A stretch of DNA of 64,000 nt from Vanessa cardui (GCF_905220365.1 NC_061143.1:3596001-3660000); one strand, 5' to 3'. Shown: positions 11,217-21,889, numbered from the stretch's first letter. Notes: generated by a model not told the origin, from the letters alone. Program-made: numbers and translations.

Positions 11217-11845
11217 TTTTAAAGAAAATGATTTAGTAGACATATATTTAGCTTTAAATTTATTTAGTTATTTGATTACCGAATATTTAAATTTGGATTA
11301 TTTTTTTTATTATACTTTCAATATTCGTAACGGATTGCTTATTAATTCCTTTTTTATTCTAATGAATAAGTAGATATCTATTTGTAAATTATTTTATGTT
11401 TAATTATGTCATGGATACCAATGTTTACTCGGTCCTGTGTAATCATTGTATGAAGGGCAGTTCTATAGATGTCGCGATTGGAAACTCAGTAATATAGGGA
11501 AATGTCCAGTGCCTCTCACAATACGAATTGATTATCATGAAAGAAAACAAGTATACATTAATGTGTAGCTTTAGCGCTAGAAAAAGTATTCATTGCGTTT
11601 TTCACTTGTTTGTTTCAATGGTATCCTGTAAATGACGATGTAAGGGCCTACTTGAACAAAGTTTTGTCTTCGTCTATAAGAGTTGTTTCTTGTAACATCA
11701 ATTTATATGTATCGGAAAGTTCTATTTTGTTTTTGTTTTGTGTTTGTGGGTGTGTGGGTCAGAATAATTACAGGAGGAATAGAAGATGGTGCCTAAGAAT
11801 CAGTTGTTGACAGTGCATTGGCAATTTAAGAAAAGTTTTCTCGTA
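11217..11845. other. Spacer, no feature identified
   Basis: AT-rich and unique-looking. The small frame at 11610-11810 (+) has no recognisable domain. Confidence 0.4.
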
Positions 11846-12050
11846 TATATTATAAATGTGAAAGTAACTGTCTGTCTGTCTATCTTTCACGACCATTGGT
11901 TTGGTCGTGAAAGATACAATGAACTGAATTTGATGAAATTTGGTATGTAACAAACTTTAACTCAAAAGAGGTACATAAGCTACTTTTTTGCCTAACACAT
12001 AACAATCAATCCCGTAAAACGCAAGCGAAGCCGCGCGTGAGAACTAGTTT
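11846..12050 (-). repeat. Family D repeat
   Basis: The antisense copy begins 'tattataaatgtgaaagtaa', contains a short local duplication around 'ggtttggtcgtgaaagata' and ends 'gcgaagccgcgcgtgagaac' + 'tagt'. Confidence 0.75.
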
Positions 12051-12639
12051 GATATAATTAAAATAAATATATTGATTTCGTAGTTCATTTGTAAAGATAT
12101 AGAATAATATATGTGTTTTTTATATGCTATATAGTGTTTAATTAGATATACAATTAATTATTCTCTTTTAAATTGATTTAATTTGAAACTATTTGAGACT
12201 TTAATTAAGTACAAAATAATTTGCTTCTATGGTCGTTAACATTATCTAAAGCATTATGTAAGTAAATTTCAAATAGTTAAAAAAGCAAGATGGCGTGTTT
12301 CGTGAAAGCATATGTGTTATATTACTCGTAGTTTAGAATATAAATTGTTTGTATGCTATGCATTTCCACGTCAGGACTTGGACGAAAACGCTGCACGGCG
12401 GCGTCGGCTTGCACAGTCGTAAAACAAATTTATTGTGTAGACTGTAGACCTTGCGTTGCATTACACGCCGTCAACTGAGATGTGATATGTATCGGTTCTG
12501 TGAGCTTTCAATTTTAAATGTGAATTTAGTATCAATATAGAGTATATTAAAGATATAATGGTGTGGAGTATTTAATGACTTCTTAGAAGTATACAAGAAT
12601 ACAAAATTATTAATAACTGAAACCAATGTAATGAATTGT
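12051..12639. other. Spacer, no feature identified
   Basis: Mostly AT-rich. A short GC-richer part (about 12370-12420) shows no splice-bounded open frame. Confidence 0.4.
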
Positions 12640-12815
12640 CTGTTTGTCTGTTACGTTTTCATTTCTAAACCAATATTGATGCTATTTGGTGCAAAGTAAC
12701 TATAGAACCCAAGAAAACATGAACGGTTAAAAAGTAGCGAACTACTTTTTAACCGTTCATGTTGTGTTTTTGAAGGATTTTTGTCTCGAATCCACGCGGG
12801 CGATTCCGTGGGTTC
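12640..12815 (-). repeat. Diverged interspersed repeat containing a long hairpin
   Basis: 'tgtctgtttgtctgttacg', 'aaaccaatattgatgctatt' and 'cacgcgggcgattccgtggg' give the layout of lepidopteran short repeats with a 'ctgtctgt' start and a 'cgcgggcga' end. The middle is an exact inverted repeat (see 12716-12763). Confidence 0.5.
12716..12763. repeat. Perfect 22-bp hairpin with 4-base loop
   Basis: The left arm 12716-12737 ('aacatgaacggttaaaaagt' + 'ag') is the exact reverse complement of 12742-12763, with loop 'cgaa'. It could be a recent snap-back duplication inside an older repeat. Confidence 0.85.
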
Positions 12816-13396
12816 AGCTTGTACGTAATTTTTAGTTATATGGGTTTCTATTTAGATTACTTTTATTAGTTGTTCTGTGTATGAATATATTCATTTGATT
12901 TGCTATTTAGAGTAGAGTTTGTAAATTGCATAATAAGAATATAGAAAATTTATCAGGTTAATTACTTTTGCATTACAACAGGCGGTGTTCTATCTAATTA
13001 GCGAACCCATTTACGAAATTAGTAATATGTATCCTAAATTATTTTGTTCATAATTTTCTAGCTATTCTAGTACTTGGATGTTTTTTACCGATATCGTTTT
13101 AGAAGATTTAATCTTAACAATATATATTTTCTATTAATATGATTAAGGTTGAAAAAATCATAACGTAATAATAAATCTTTGCAAAAAGGTTTGATTTAAA
13201 ATACTATGAAGATTATGATTGCAAAAAGTAATTTTAAAGTAGTGTTTTTACTACAGTTATTATCTGTAGTGTAGTATATTTCGTTTCACTATTTTCCTAA
13301 AATTTTCCTTTGTAATTTTTATAGTTATCAACAAGTAACTACAATTCGTTCGTTCATTATTTATTTATTAAATCTTAGCGAGTTCTTCTTAGACTG

Positions 13397-13449
13397 AGAT
13401 GGCCAGTGGTTAAAACGCGTGCGTATATATATTATTAGAAGATAAATTA

Positions 13450-13528
<79 letters not shown>

Positions 13529-13735
13529 CTTAATTTGTGTTTATAATTCATCTCGTGCTCGGCGGTGAAGGAAAACATCGTGAGGAAACCTGGATGTGCC
13601 TAATTTCATCGAAATGTGCATTCCACCAACCCGTGGTGGAATATGTTCCAAACCCTCTCCTTAATGGATGAGGAGGCCTTATTTCAGCAGTGGGAAATTT
13701 ACAGGCTGTTACTTTTCTTTACTTTACTTTACTTA
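13397..13735 (+). mobile_element. Family A SINE with (TA)n expansion
   Basis: The head 'gagatggccagtggttaaaa' is followed by a TA microsatellite that replaces the box B region. The body then resumes ('cttaatttgtgtttataatt', 'cggtgaaggaaaacatcgtg') and ends 'acaggctgttacttt' + 'tctttacttta'. It lies 110 bp upstream of coding exon 13846-13965, in the preceding intron. Confidence 0.8.
13452..13525. repeat. (TA)n microsatellite, about 37 units
   Basis: 74 bases of uninterrupted alternating T and A inside the family A SINE. Many family A copies carry a short 'tatatatg' at the same place (for example 37216-37225), the likely seed of the expansion. Confidence 0.95.
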
Positions 13736-13845
13736 CGAGTTCTTGGACTAAAATATATAATTATATTTTTTTATCCATACATTCATTAGTCCTTGGTAAT
13801 TTCTTTCACATATGAACTTTGAGTATAATTAAGTGTTTCCTTCAG

Positions 13846-13965
13846 GCCCGTGAAGAGGAGCTCGGTCGGGCGGCTCGTGAGGCGGAGACTCAGCTGCGCG
13901 CGCACGACGCGCCCGATTCACAGGACGCGCGGCGCTTGCGCAACGTACGAGACGATTTGGAGAAG
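13846..13965 (+). CDS. Coding exon of a large spectrin-repeat-type protein (first in window)
   Basis: A 120-nt exon of exactly 40 codons, phase 0 at both ends. The acceptor is 'gtgtttccttcag' just before 13846 and the donor 'gtaaaa' follows 13965. The translation begins AREEELGRAAREAETQ, contains DSQDARRLRN and ends VRDDLEK. It is highly charged and probably helical or coiled-coil. Base composition is much more GC-rich than the flanking intron, and the frame has no stop. Its last residues join smoothly to AQSSLSAHGEYVKSKL of the next exon, 11.2 kb away, forming one long amphipathic helix as in spectrin repeats. Whether it belongs to dystrophin, nesprin/Msp300, dystonin or another spectrin-repeat protein cannot be decided from this piece. 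The upstream exon lies outside the window or was missed. Confidence 0.75.
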
Positions 13966-14750
13966 GTAAAACATATCATACTAAAATCATAATGAGTTAG
14001 TTCTTTTTGTTTTTCTGTTTTTCAGCGTTGGCAGTACTGTTATTTAATTGATACGGAATATTCGCTCTATGATAGATTTCAGTTTTAGAACGGTTATTTC
14101 CTGTATCGTATGTGATGATAGTTAACGCTCTTCAATGTCAAAAATATATACAATATATAATAATATTTATATATTGATTCTCTAATTGTATCAAGGATAA
14201 TCTATTAATCCTAATAATCAGTCATATAGTCTTTTTTAATTAAAAAAAGTAGAAAACTTAACCATAAAAATGATATGTCACATAGTTTGAGCATTATAAA
14301 TATTGTACATAAATACAAAATTTGAATAAAAGCATTAAAAGTGATTATTTATATCTTATGAAAAAACGCGTAAAGTCAGAAGTGGTAGCTTGTTTACTAT
14401 TTATATATATAGTGGGAATAAATATGAAAAGTCAAAGAATAAAAATAAAAGTATTATATCGTATATCGTCTATGAATATTTTATGAATAAAAACCAATGA
14501 AATATCTTTATACAACGATGCTTCCAATAATCTCAGATATATTATTCCAATAATAATATCATATGACATGTCTGTCTCATCTTCGTAGTTATTTTTAAAG
14601 CAAGTATTTTCTTGTAACTTTAGAATATTCGTCCGAACTGAAATGTCAATATTTTTAATATAATAACAGTGAGTTTTGTGGTTTAATGTTAGTTTAATGG
14701 AACAACAAATGAACAGATATGTTACAAAATAGTAAATGTATTTGTCAATC
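13966..14750. other. Start of the 11.2-kb intron, no feature identified
   Basis: Very AT-rich intron sequence after the donor. No repeat family is recognisable. Confidence 0.5.
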
Positions 14751-15050
14751 TACAACAACAACAGCCTGTAAATTCCCACTGCTGGACTAAAGGCCTACTC
14801 TCCCTTGGAGAAGGTTTGGAACATATTCCACCACGCTGTTCCAATGCGGGTTGGTGGAATACACATGTGGCAGAATTTCTATTAAAATTTGTCACATGCA
14901 GGTTTCCTCGCGATGTTTTCCTTCACCGCCGAGTACGAGATGAATAATAAAGACAAATTAAGCACATGAATCAGCGGTGCTTGCCTGGGTTTGAACCCGC
15001 AATCATCGGTTAAGATGCACACATTCTAACCACTGGGCCATCTCGACTCT
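14751..15050 (-). mobile_element. Family A tRNA-derived SINE, full length
   Basis: In antisense it starts with a short CAA tail ('acaacaacaacagcctgtaa'), runs through 'caatgcgggttggtggaata' and 'tttgaacccgcaatcatcgg' (box B region) and ends 'gggccatctcgactct'. This is the GTT-tailed subtype, unlike the 'tactttactt'-tailed subtype at 2602 and 37142. Confidence 0.85.
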
Positions 15051-15059
15051 ATACATACA

Positions 15060-15314
15060 TATAATTAAATTGGAGTGTCTGTTTCTAATATTAAAATAAC
15101 CGCGTTTCACTAATTGCATATGTATACACGGTACATATACCGATATATATTTCTTTGTAATTTTTGTCTGTCTATCTGTTTGTTTGTTCCGGCTAATCTC
15201 TGCAACAGCTTGGCGGATTTTGATAAGACTTTCACTGGCAGATAGTTGATGTAATAAGGAGTAACTTAGTAAAAATATTTTTTAAATACGTACGTATCCG
15301 CGGTCACAGCTAGT
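15060..15314 (-). repeat. Family E repeat, near full length
   Basis: It begins 'ataattaaattggagtgtct', has 'tgttccggctaatctctgca' and ends 'ggtcacagctagt'. It abuts the family A copy at 14751-15050, which may have inserted at or near its 3' tail. Confidence 0.75.
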
Positions 15315-16261
15315 ATTTCATAAAAATGGTATAAAGTTAGTATTAAAGTTTTATCACGATAGTATTTTGCGAACGATGTTTTTGAAATATTCTTTCCTTT
15401 AAAAGTAGTTTTAAAAAACTTTTTTTATTCAAGAATAAAATGTTTTCTATAAAAGCACAAGAAAAATAAGATGACCCATTTGCATTTCTGGCTTCCTTCC
15501 TTTCCGCCTCTCCGGCTTCCGCTTGCAAATAAAAGGACGTAAAATCTTCGGATAGATTTTTATGAATAAATAAAATTGTTTAAACATTTAGTGGCTATAC
15601 TTCAAATTGTATACAAAATAAGATGTATCCATCTTTATATCTAAATATATATAACTCAATGGTGACTGACTGACTAAAATTTGGCATGCAGTTAGATGTT
15701 AGGCATCCGCTAAGAAAGGATTTTGATAATTTTCACCCCTAAAGTTATAAAATAGGCGATGAAAGTATGTAGAAATCTTCTTAGATTGTCAACTACTTAG
15801 ATTGAACTTGAGCTACTATGATCCCTTATTTTATAGCCCACAATATTTATAAGATACTCTAAGAGATGACATAGATTCTTTTTAGCCTAAAACATGATTA
15901 CTTGTATTACATAAAGAGTTGGACTATAATGAATTTTGTGTATATTTTATAGCTAGGCTATAATATAATGTTACGTTACCCTCGGGTGTAGTAACGCTTA
16001 ACGCGAATGAATCTTGTTACTTAAAATGTTGAGCACTAGCTTGTAGAGCAGATTCTACCCGCTACCCGGAAGGAAATTCCATACCTTAGAAATATCTTTA
16101 GGGCAATCATGTGCATTTTGAAATGCAAGTAAACCGAGTATATGTTGAGTATGTGTTTGGGAGGGCTTGGAAAAGCTTAACTTGAAATTCTTGACCTCGA
16201 TTTCCAATATGCGTTCGCCGCCATCTTGAAAAAAATGGCCGAATTTCACTTTTTTGCGATA
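15315..16261. other. Intron with weak repeat remnants
   Basis: A remnant with 'gactgactgactaaaatttg' lies at about 15640-15760. Nothing else is recognisable. Small frames at 15343-15528 and 16055-16249 (both -) have no domain. Confidence 0.4.
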
Positions 16262-16885
16262 ACTCAGCTGTGCGTCATGATATTAGAATTATGATAAGAT
16301 ACTTTTTTTGTTGTTTTATTCGATGTCGTTAATACTTCTAGATCGTCTAGAACCTTCTAGAACGTCCATTTAAATCGTGTCGTTAGTCCTAATGCAAATA
16401 TTCTTAATACATTGTTGAAAGTATAATCAACCGATAGTAATTAATTCAGCTGTATGTTTTGAAACGAGAGTTATGATAAGTTATATTTTTGTTGCCTTAT
16501 CAAAGTCTATAATTTTAACATACCGTTGAAAATTATTGACATAATGAGCTTGTATAGGACTACTTCTAGATCGTCTAGAACATTCTAGAACGTCGATTTC
16601 AATCGCTTCTATAGTCCAAATACAGATATCCTTAGTACATTGGTGTAAGAATAAACAAACGATAATAAATTCAGCTGTGTGTTTTAATACGAGAATTATG
16701 GTAAGATACTTTTTTGTTGCTTTATTCGAGGTCTATAATTTTAACATACCGTTGAAAATTATTGAGATAATGAGCGTTAGGACTACTTCTAGATCGTCTA
16801 GAACATTCTAGAACGTCGATTTAAATCTCGCCCTAATGCAAATATCCTTAGTACATTGTTGTAAGTATAAACAAACGATAGTCTT
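16262..16885. repeat. Three tandem diverged units (about 225 bp) with heat-shock-element triplets
   Basis: The block 'cttctagatcgtctagaac' recurs with starts near 16336, 16564 and 16787 (228 and 223 bp apart), followed each time by 'tctagaacg'. Around it, 'attcagctgt', 'cataccgttgaaaattattg' and 'caaatatccttagtacattg' also recur, so whole units are repeated. Each unit contains GAAnnTTCnnGAA in perfect 5-bp phase, the consensus of a heat-shock element. The 139-codon minus-strand frame at 16848-17267 overlaps the last unit and is probably chance. Confidence 0.75.
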
Positions 16886-17167
16886 GTATTATTAGCATGG
16901 AGTTCGTTAATATGAAGGCTATTAACGTGTTCTGTAACATGTGCTGGACTATGATGGTTCGGTTTACGAGCGATGCAACGTTAGAATGTAAAATATAACC
17001 GCGGTTAATTTCGTGTGGAGATTTTGATACGCCGAATATAAGGATTAATATGTACAATTTGTAAGCGAATTTGATCTTTATGCCAAAAGTTAAAGAGTGT
17101 AGTTTTGTGTATAGGAGTTTGTATAAAAATCGTAAGGCATTAAAATCTTTCCTTGGTTTCCAAGATT

Positions 17168-17240
17168 GCTTCATACAAATTTTAATCAAATTCGCTTCAG
17201 TAGTTTGGCCGTGACAGAGTAATATAATATTAGTATATAT
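17168..17240 (+). repeat. Family D repeat, 3' fragment
   Basis: 'cttcatacaaattttaatca' and 'gtagtttggccgtgacagag', then the tail 'taatataatattagtatat'. Confidence 0.6.
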
Positions 17241-17550
17241 TATTAATTTTAAATACGTTTTGATCAAATAGCTAACAAAGCTATTTATTTATTTAAAATA
17301 CTTTATTGAAAATATTATATGGGTACACTAGATAAACAAAAATATATAAAACAAATGGTGTGCAAAGGCGATCTTTTGGCTTATAGCGATCTCTCTCACA
17401 GACAGTCTTTGGTGTAAGAAGGCATGTTATATTCTGTAATTAAATCAATGGATATGATCGTTTTTAGATCATCCACTGATTCTTATTTTTGTATTGGCAT
17501 GTAATTCTAAAACATATAAGTAGCTTGAGTAAACTTCAATAATATACATA

Positions 17551-17736
17551 AAGGCCGGCAACGCACCTACGAGTTCCCCGGTGTTGCAGATGCCCATGGG
17601 CGGTGGTAATCACTTCTATCGGGTGAGCCTCCTGCTCGTTTTTCTCCGATAACATAAAAAACCACCTTGCTCAACAGGCCTGGGGAAGGCCTATGTCCAG
17701 CTGAGGATTAATACAGACCGGTCATGATGATGATTA
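17551..17736 (+). repeat. Composite of two common repeat ends
   Basis: 'aaggccggcaacgcacctac' to 'gggtgagcctcctgctcgtt' (17551-17645) resembles a widespread lepidopteran repeat. 'cctggggaaggcctatgtcc' followed by 'tgatgatgat' (17677-17736) resembles the 3' end of a non-LTR retrotransposon with a short tandem tail. The class is from general memory, not from a search. Confidence 0.5.
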
Positions 17737-17795
17737 CAATTCTCCTTGCCTAGATTGGAATAATTACGGCCTATAACTTTATTAACACACTAGAT

Positions 17796-18062
17796 GTGCC
17801 CGCGACCTCGTACGTCTTTGAATGTAACAAAAATATATATTATTGTAGCCTAAGTTACTCCTTGTTATATCAGCTATCTGCCTGTGAAAGTCCCGTCAAA
17901 ATCGGTCCAGCTGTTCCAGAGATTAGCCGGAACAAACAGACAGATAGATAGAGCGACAAAAATTGTAAAAAAATGTTATTTTGTTATAAATACATATGCA
18001 TTGAGTAAATAAGGGCTATTTTAATATTACAAACAGACACTCCAATTTTATCATATGCCTTG
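17796..18062 (+). repeat. Family E repeat, full length
   Basis: From 'gtgcccgcgacctcgtacgt' through 'cctaagttactccttgttat', 'cagctgttccagagattagc' and 'cagacactccaattttatca'. It is the best-preserved family E copy in the window. Confidence 0.8.
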
Positions 18063-18348
18063 CACTTATAAGAAAGAAAAAATGTGTTTTAAATTTTATC
18101 ATCCATAATTTTTTGTTGTTTAATTAAAATACACATCACGATACTGGCTGCGTTCCAAGTCCCGGTGAAGAACTGTAATACACTTTTCAAGTTTCACTGG
18201 AAGTAGTTAATTTATTGCGAATATTTAATGATTCTCTGTAGACAGGAGATAACAGATTCTCGGCGCTGTGGATGTTTTGTATAACATTTTCTACTATATT
18301 TATTTATTAATTAGAAAGTTTGTTTTGAATAAATTGGTTAGTTTGTTA

Positions 18349-18465
18349 TGCCAACCCGCATTGGAACAGCGTGGTGGAATATGTTCCAAACCTTCTCCCC
18401 AAAGGGAGAGGAGGCCTTTAGCCCAACAGTGGCAATTTACAGGCTGTTGTTGTTTGTTGTTATGA
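18349..18465 (+). mobile_element. Family A SINE, 5'-truncated
   Basis: Only the 3' third is present ('ccaacccgcattggaacagc' to 'tttacaggctgttgttgttt'), with the GTT-type tail. The small open frame at 18268-18465 is formed by this repeat. Confidence 0.8.
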
Positions 18466-18558
18466 CCTTAAGTGGTAGCTTCACTTAATTGTTATATGAC
18501 GATTCAAAAGTGCTTGAAAAAGCCCACTTGAATAAAATATATTTTGATTTTGAATGTG
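18466..18558 (+). repeat. Family G repeat, 3' part
   Basis: 'ttaagtggtagcttcactta', 'gacgattcaaaagtgcttga' and 'cccacttgaataaaatatat', directly after the SINE fragment. The SINE may have inserted into it. Confidence 0.65.
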
Positions 18559-18585
18559 ATGAAAGTTTTATCATAATCTTTTTTT

Positions 18586-18828
18586 TTATGGTATTGGTTG
18601 GTGGACGAGCATATGGCCACCTGATGGTAAGTGGTCACCATCACCCATAGACAATGACGCTGTAAGAAATATTAACTATTCCTTACATCGTCAATGTGTC
18701 AGCAACCTTGGGAACTAAGATGTTATGTCCCTTGTGCCTGTAGTTACACTGGCTCACTCACCCTTCAAATCGGATCACAAAAATACTGAGTAATGTTAGT
18801 TGGCGGTAGAATAACTGTTCTGTATGTT
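18586..18828 (+). repeat. Family C repeat
   Basis: From 'atggtattggttggtggacg' through 'cctgatggtaagtggtcacc' and 'ctggctcactcacccttcaa' to 'cggtagaataactgttctgt'. The last 30 or so bases of the family are missing. Confidence 0.75.
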
Positions 18829-18841
18829 GATTAATCTACAC

Positions 18842-19022
18842 TTAATATAAAAATGTGAAAGTAACTATGTCTGTCTGTATGTCACTCCATCACGACCAAA
18901 CAGATGCGCTGAATTTGATGACGTTTCCTTTGAAACAAACCTGAACTTTAAGGAAGAACATAGGTTACTCTTTAAAACTAACCCGCGTAAAACGCGAGCG
19001 AAGCCCCACGCGACGACTAGTG
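18842..19022 (-). repeat. Family D repeat
   Basis: 'aatataaaaatgtgaaagta' to 'gcgagcgaagccccacgcga' + 'cgactag'. Complete apart from small deletions. Confidence 0.75.
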
Positions 19023-19111
19023 ATTCATATTTATATATATATAATTAAATTTAATATCAAAATTATGTGAAGATCTGTAGGATAAGAATTCTTTAATTGT
19101 TATAATAAATC

Positions 19112-19350
19112 TTATGTGGTGATAGGGCTTTGTGTAAGCCAGTCTGTGTAGGTACCATCCACTCATGTATTCTACCATTAAACAGCAGTACTTATTTTGA
19201 GTTCCGTTATGAAAGGTGAGTCAGTGTGACTGCAGGCACCAGTGGCGTAACATGTGCATGTGCATTGATGATATAAGGAGTTGTTGTTAATATAAGGAGA
19301 GTCCACCTGATAGAAAGTGACTACCACCGCCGATGGACTTTAAGGAAGGA
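19112..19350 (-). repeat. Family C repeat, diverged
   Basis: 'gtggtgatagggctttgtgt', 'gtaggtaccatccactcatg', 'gaaaggtgagtcagtgtgac' and then degraded sequence to 'ccacctgatagaaagtgact'. Confidence 0.6.
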
Positions 19351-19721
19351 GTACGCTCTTTTCTTGAAGGTTCCCATGTCATATTGGTTCGGAAAAACTG
19401 CCGGCGAAAGCTGGTTCTACAAAGTGGTTATGTGTGGCAGTTTGCGAGAGTGCGGTATTATATAGATCATCTACACATTTATGACTTTACCGCCCCACAA
19501 TACAAATAGCACAAAACTTCAGCTTAGTAAAGAAGTTTAAATAGAAAAAAAATAGCCATCGGATATAAATACACATGTATCACTACAGATAGGATTGTGA
19601 TGCTACGCGTAAATAAAAACGTGAGCATGAAAAATGAACTCAATCGAAATAATAGAAAGTTACACGAGGCACGGACAACACGTCCGTGGGATTTGTTTAT
19701 TTAAAGAAAATTGTAATTTGT

Positions 19722-19902
19722 CTCACGTAGTTTTGCTCGCATTTTAAGGGTTGACAATCAAGTATAAAGCAAAGTAGCCTATGTCCTTCCTTATCTTTTC
19801 TTTGCACCAAATTTAATCAAAATCGGTTTTGTGCTTTGATTGCAGTGAAAGCGTAACTGAAAAACAGATAGAGTATCTTTTGCAATTATAATATTATTAT
19901 AG
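19722..19902 (+). repeat. Family D repeat, diverged
   Basis: 'acgtagttttgctcgcattt', 'gtagcctatgtccttcctta' and the tail 'caattataatattattatag'. Confidence 0.6.
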
Positions 19903-19942
19903 TTAATTATTACCTATCAAATTGTAGACGATATGGTCCAAT

Positions 19943-20207
19943 GGGCCGAGATGGCCCTATGGTTTGAACGCGTGTATCTTAGGCGATAATTGTGGGTTCA
20001 AGCCCGAGCAACCACCACGGATTTTCATGTGCTTAATTAGTGTTTGTGTGAGGAAACCTGCATGTGACTAAATTCAACGAAATTCTGCCATCTTTGTATC
20101 CACCAATCCGCATTAGAGCAGCGTGGTGAAAAATGCTTCCAACCTTCTCCTCTTAAGGGAGAGAAGGCTTTAGCTTAGCAGTGGGAAATTTACAGGCTGT
20201 TAATGTT
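19943..20207 (+). mobile_element. Family A SINE, diverged
   Basis: Head 'gagatggccctatggtttga', box B region 'gggttcaagcccgagcaacc', then an internal deletion before 'gtgaggaaacctgcatgtga', ending 'acaggctgttaatgtt'. Confidence 0.75.
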
Positions 20208-20329
20208 ATGTAGTGTTATATTATTTAAAAAAGTGCCCGATAATGCTTTTGTCACGTGTTTCGCTTTCAAATAAATCAATAAACGCCGTAACAATTTGTA
20301 AAATGCGACTAACACAAAACAACAAGCCG

Positions 20330-20540
20330 AACCGTAGAGACAGCTATCAGACGGAATTACCGCACTGCCAATTGAATGCCACAACAATGATTAAAAGTGC
20401 ACCCGTGCAAGCGTGCAGCAGTGAATTAGCACGCACGGGTGCAGTCTGCACTGACGACACATTATAGCGAACACGTAAATTAGTGGGGGTCGCCTCGGCC
20501 CCCGGCTGTATTTTGGGGTTAGTCGGGGATTTTAATGGTT
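20330..20540. other. GC-richer patch in the 11.2-kb intron with a hairpin
   Basis: This patch stands out from the AT-rich surroundings ('gtcgcctcggcccccggctg'). It contains the inverted repeat at 20398-20442. Open frames on both strands (20213-20467 +, 20190-20387 -) are short and featureless. It could be a regulatory element or an unrecognised repeat. Confidence 0.4.
20398..20442. repeat. GC-rich imperfect hairpin
   Basis: Left arm 'tgcacccgtgcaagcgtgca' against right arm 'gcacgcacgggtgca': 'gcacccgtgc' pairs exactly with 'gcacgggtgc', and 'gcgtgc' with 'gcacgc' after a 2-base bulge. The loop is about 12 bases. Confidence 0.75.
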
Positions 20541-20805
20541 CGTCGGCGTAGGGGAATATTTTGTAACAATGCGTTATATTAGTGTTTTATCTTTTAAGTA
20601 TAACCTGCTTTGGGTTCGATGAACAGGATGCTCTTGTGTTCATGGCGTAATATGTTGTTATTTTAACTAGACGTGGAGGTGTTTGATATTATAAACAATC
20701 TAGAAAAAATATGATCGTTGGAAGTCCGATCAAACACAGAAATAGTTACTTTTGTCGTGTTCCAATTTTGAAAATTGACTGGCTTACTTTGTTAGTTGTA
20801 CCTCT

Positions 20806-20920
20806 CAAGCTTGATAGCCCTTTGGTGATGTAAGGAATAGTTATTATTTCTACCAACACCTTTCTATAGCTGTAGTGGTTCTATATGTCATAGGTAGCCT
20901 ATTCGGCTGCCTTATTTATA
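20806..20920 (-). repeat. Family C repeat, degraded fragment
   Basis: 'ttggtgatgtaaggaatagt', 'tattatttctaccaacacc' and 'ggtagcctattcggctgcc' retain the order of the family's start (antisense). Confidence 0.4.
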
Positions 20921-21395
20921 TCATAAAAATATCATTTCTATTGTACGATAGTGGTATTTGCTTTGTGTACTGTATTTGTTTTGTGTACAGTACATTCTAA
21001 CGAAGAGATATCTGACTTGTATAAGGGCCTCGTATTGTGAGTCCTTCTGGGTCTCTGTGTGGATACTGTAGCGTTTGGTGTTGACTTTTCGTCAGGCTCC
21101 TAACAATATTGACGTTTGTGAGCAATCCAAATTTGAATTACAACGAAATGTCTGCAGTGTATCGACCTGGTCAGCTACACTAACGTGTAATACGAATCCG
21201 TATTTCTGTGTTTTAGTTCAATACTAGTTAAATACTAGGGGCCTTTTTTACCTTTTACTTATATATGTTTTGTTGCATTTTCCGACATGTTTAACAATTG
21301 TCGTTCTATTTCAACTTATTAACACAAAAACCTTAATAACTTATATACCTTCCTTATGAATCCCTCTGTATATTAGTGAAAATCTAATATAAATC
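20921..21395. other. Spacer, no feature identified
   Basis: Only a local duplication of 'ttgctttgtgtactgtattt' with 'ttgttttgtgtacagtacat' (about 20958-20996) is visible. Confidence 0.4.
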
Positions 21396-21706
21396 TACAA
21401 CAACGACAACAACAACAGCCTGTAAATTCCCACTGCTGGGCTAAAGACCTCCTCTCCCTTTGAGGAGAATGTTTGGAACATATTCCACCCCGCTGTTCCA
21501 ATGCGGGTTGGTGGAATACACATGTGGCAGAATTTATATGAAATTTGTCACATGCAGGTTTCCTCACGATGTTTTCCTTCACCGCTGAGCACGAAATGAA
21601 TTATAAAGATAAATTAAGCACATGAAACGGCGGTGCTTGGTTGGGTTTGAACCCGCAATCATCGGTTAAGATGCACGCGTTCTAACCACTGGGCCATCAC
21701 CGCTCT
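21396..21706 (-). mobile_element. Family A tRNA-derived SINE, full length
   Basis: Starts in a CAA-rich tail ('caacgacaacaacaacagcc'), contains 'aatgcgggttggtggaatac' and box B region 'gtttgaacccgcaatcatcg', and ends 'actgggccatcaccgctc'. The 69-codon frame at 21373-21582 is its shadow. Confidence 0.85.
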
Positions 21707-21889
21707 TTTTAAATCTGTTGTGTAGTTTTTGAGTTTATTGCGAACAGATAGACAGACAGGCGCAGCCTTGGGACTTTGTTTTATAATATATAGTGATAAT
21801 TGACTATACAAATAATAGTTATTTCATAGTACAAAGTCTATGGGGACTAACATTTATAAAAATGTTGGTCCAATTCTATTGTTGTGAAA

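Noticed and set aside
16262..16885. CRISPR-like array (regularly spaced repeats)
   Set aside because: The spacers are themselves repeated and the genome is that of an insect; these are diverged tandem units.
16848..17267. 139-codon minus-strand open frame, among the longest in the window
   Set aside because: AT-rich codons, hydrophobic and low-complexity translation; it overlaps the tandem HSE repeat and a family D fragment, so chance is likely.
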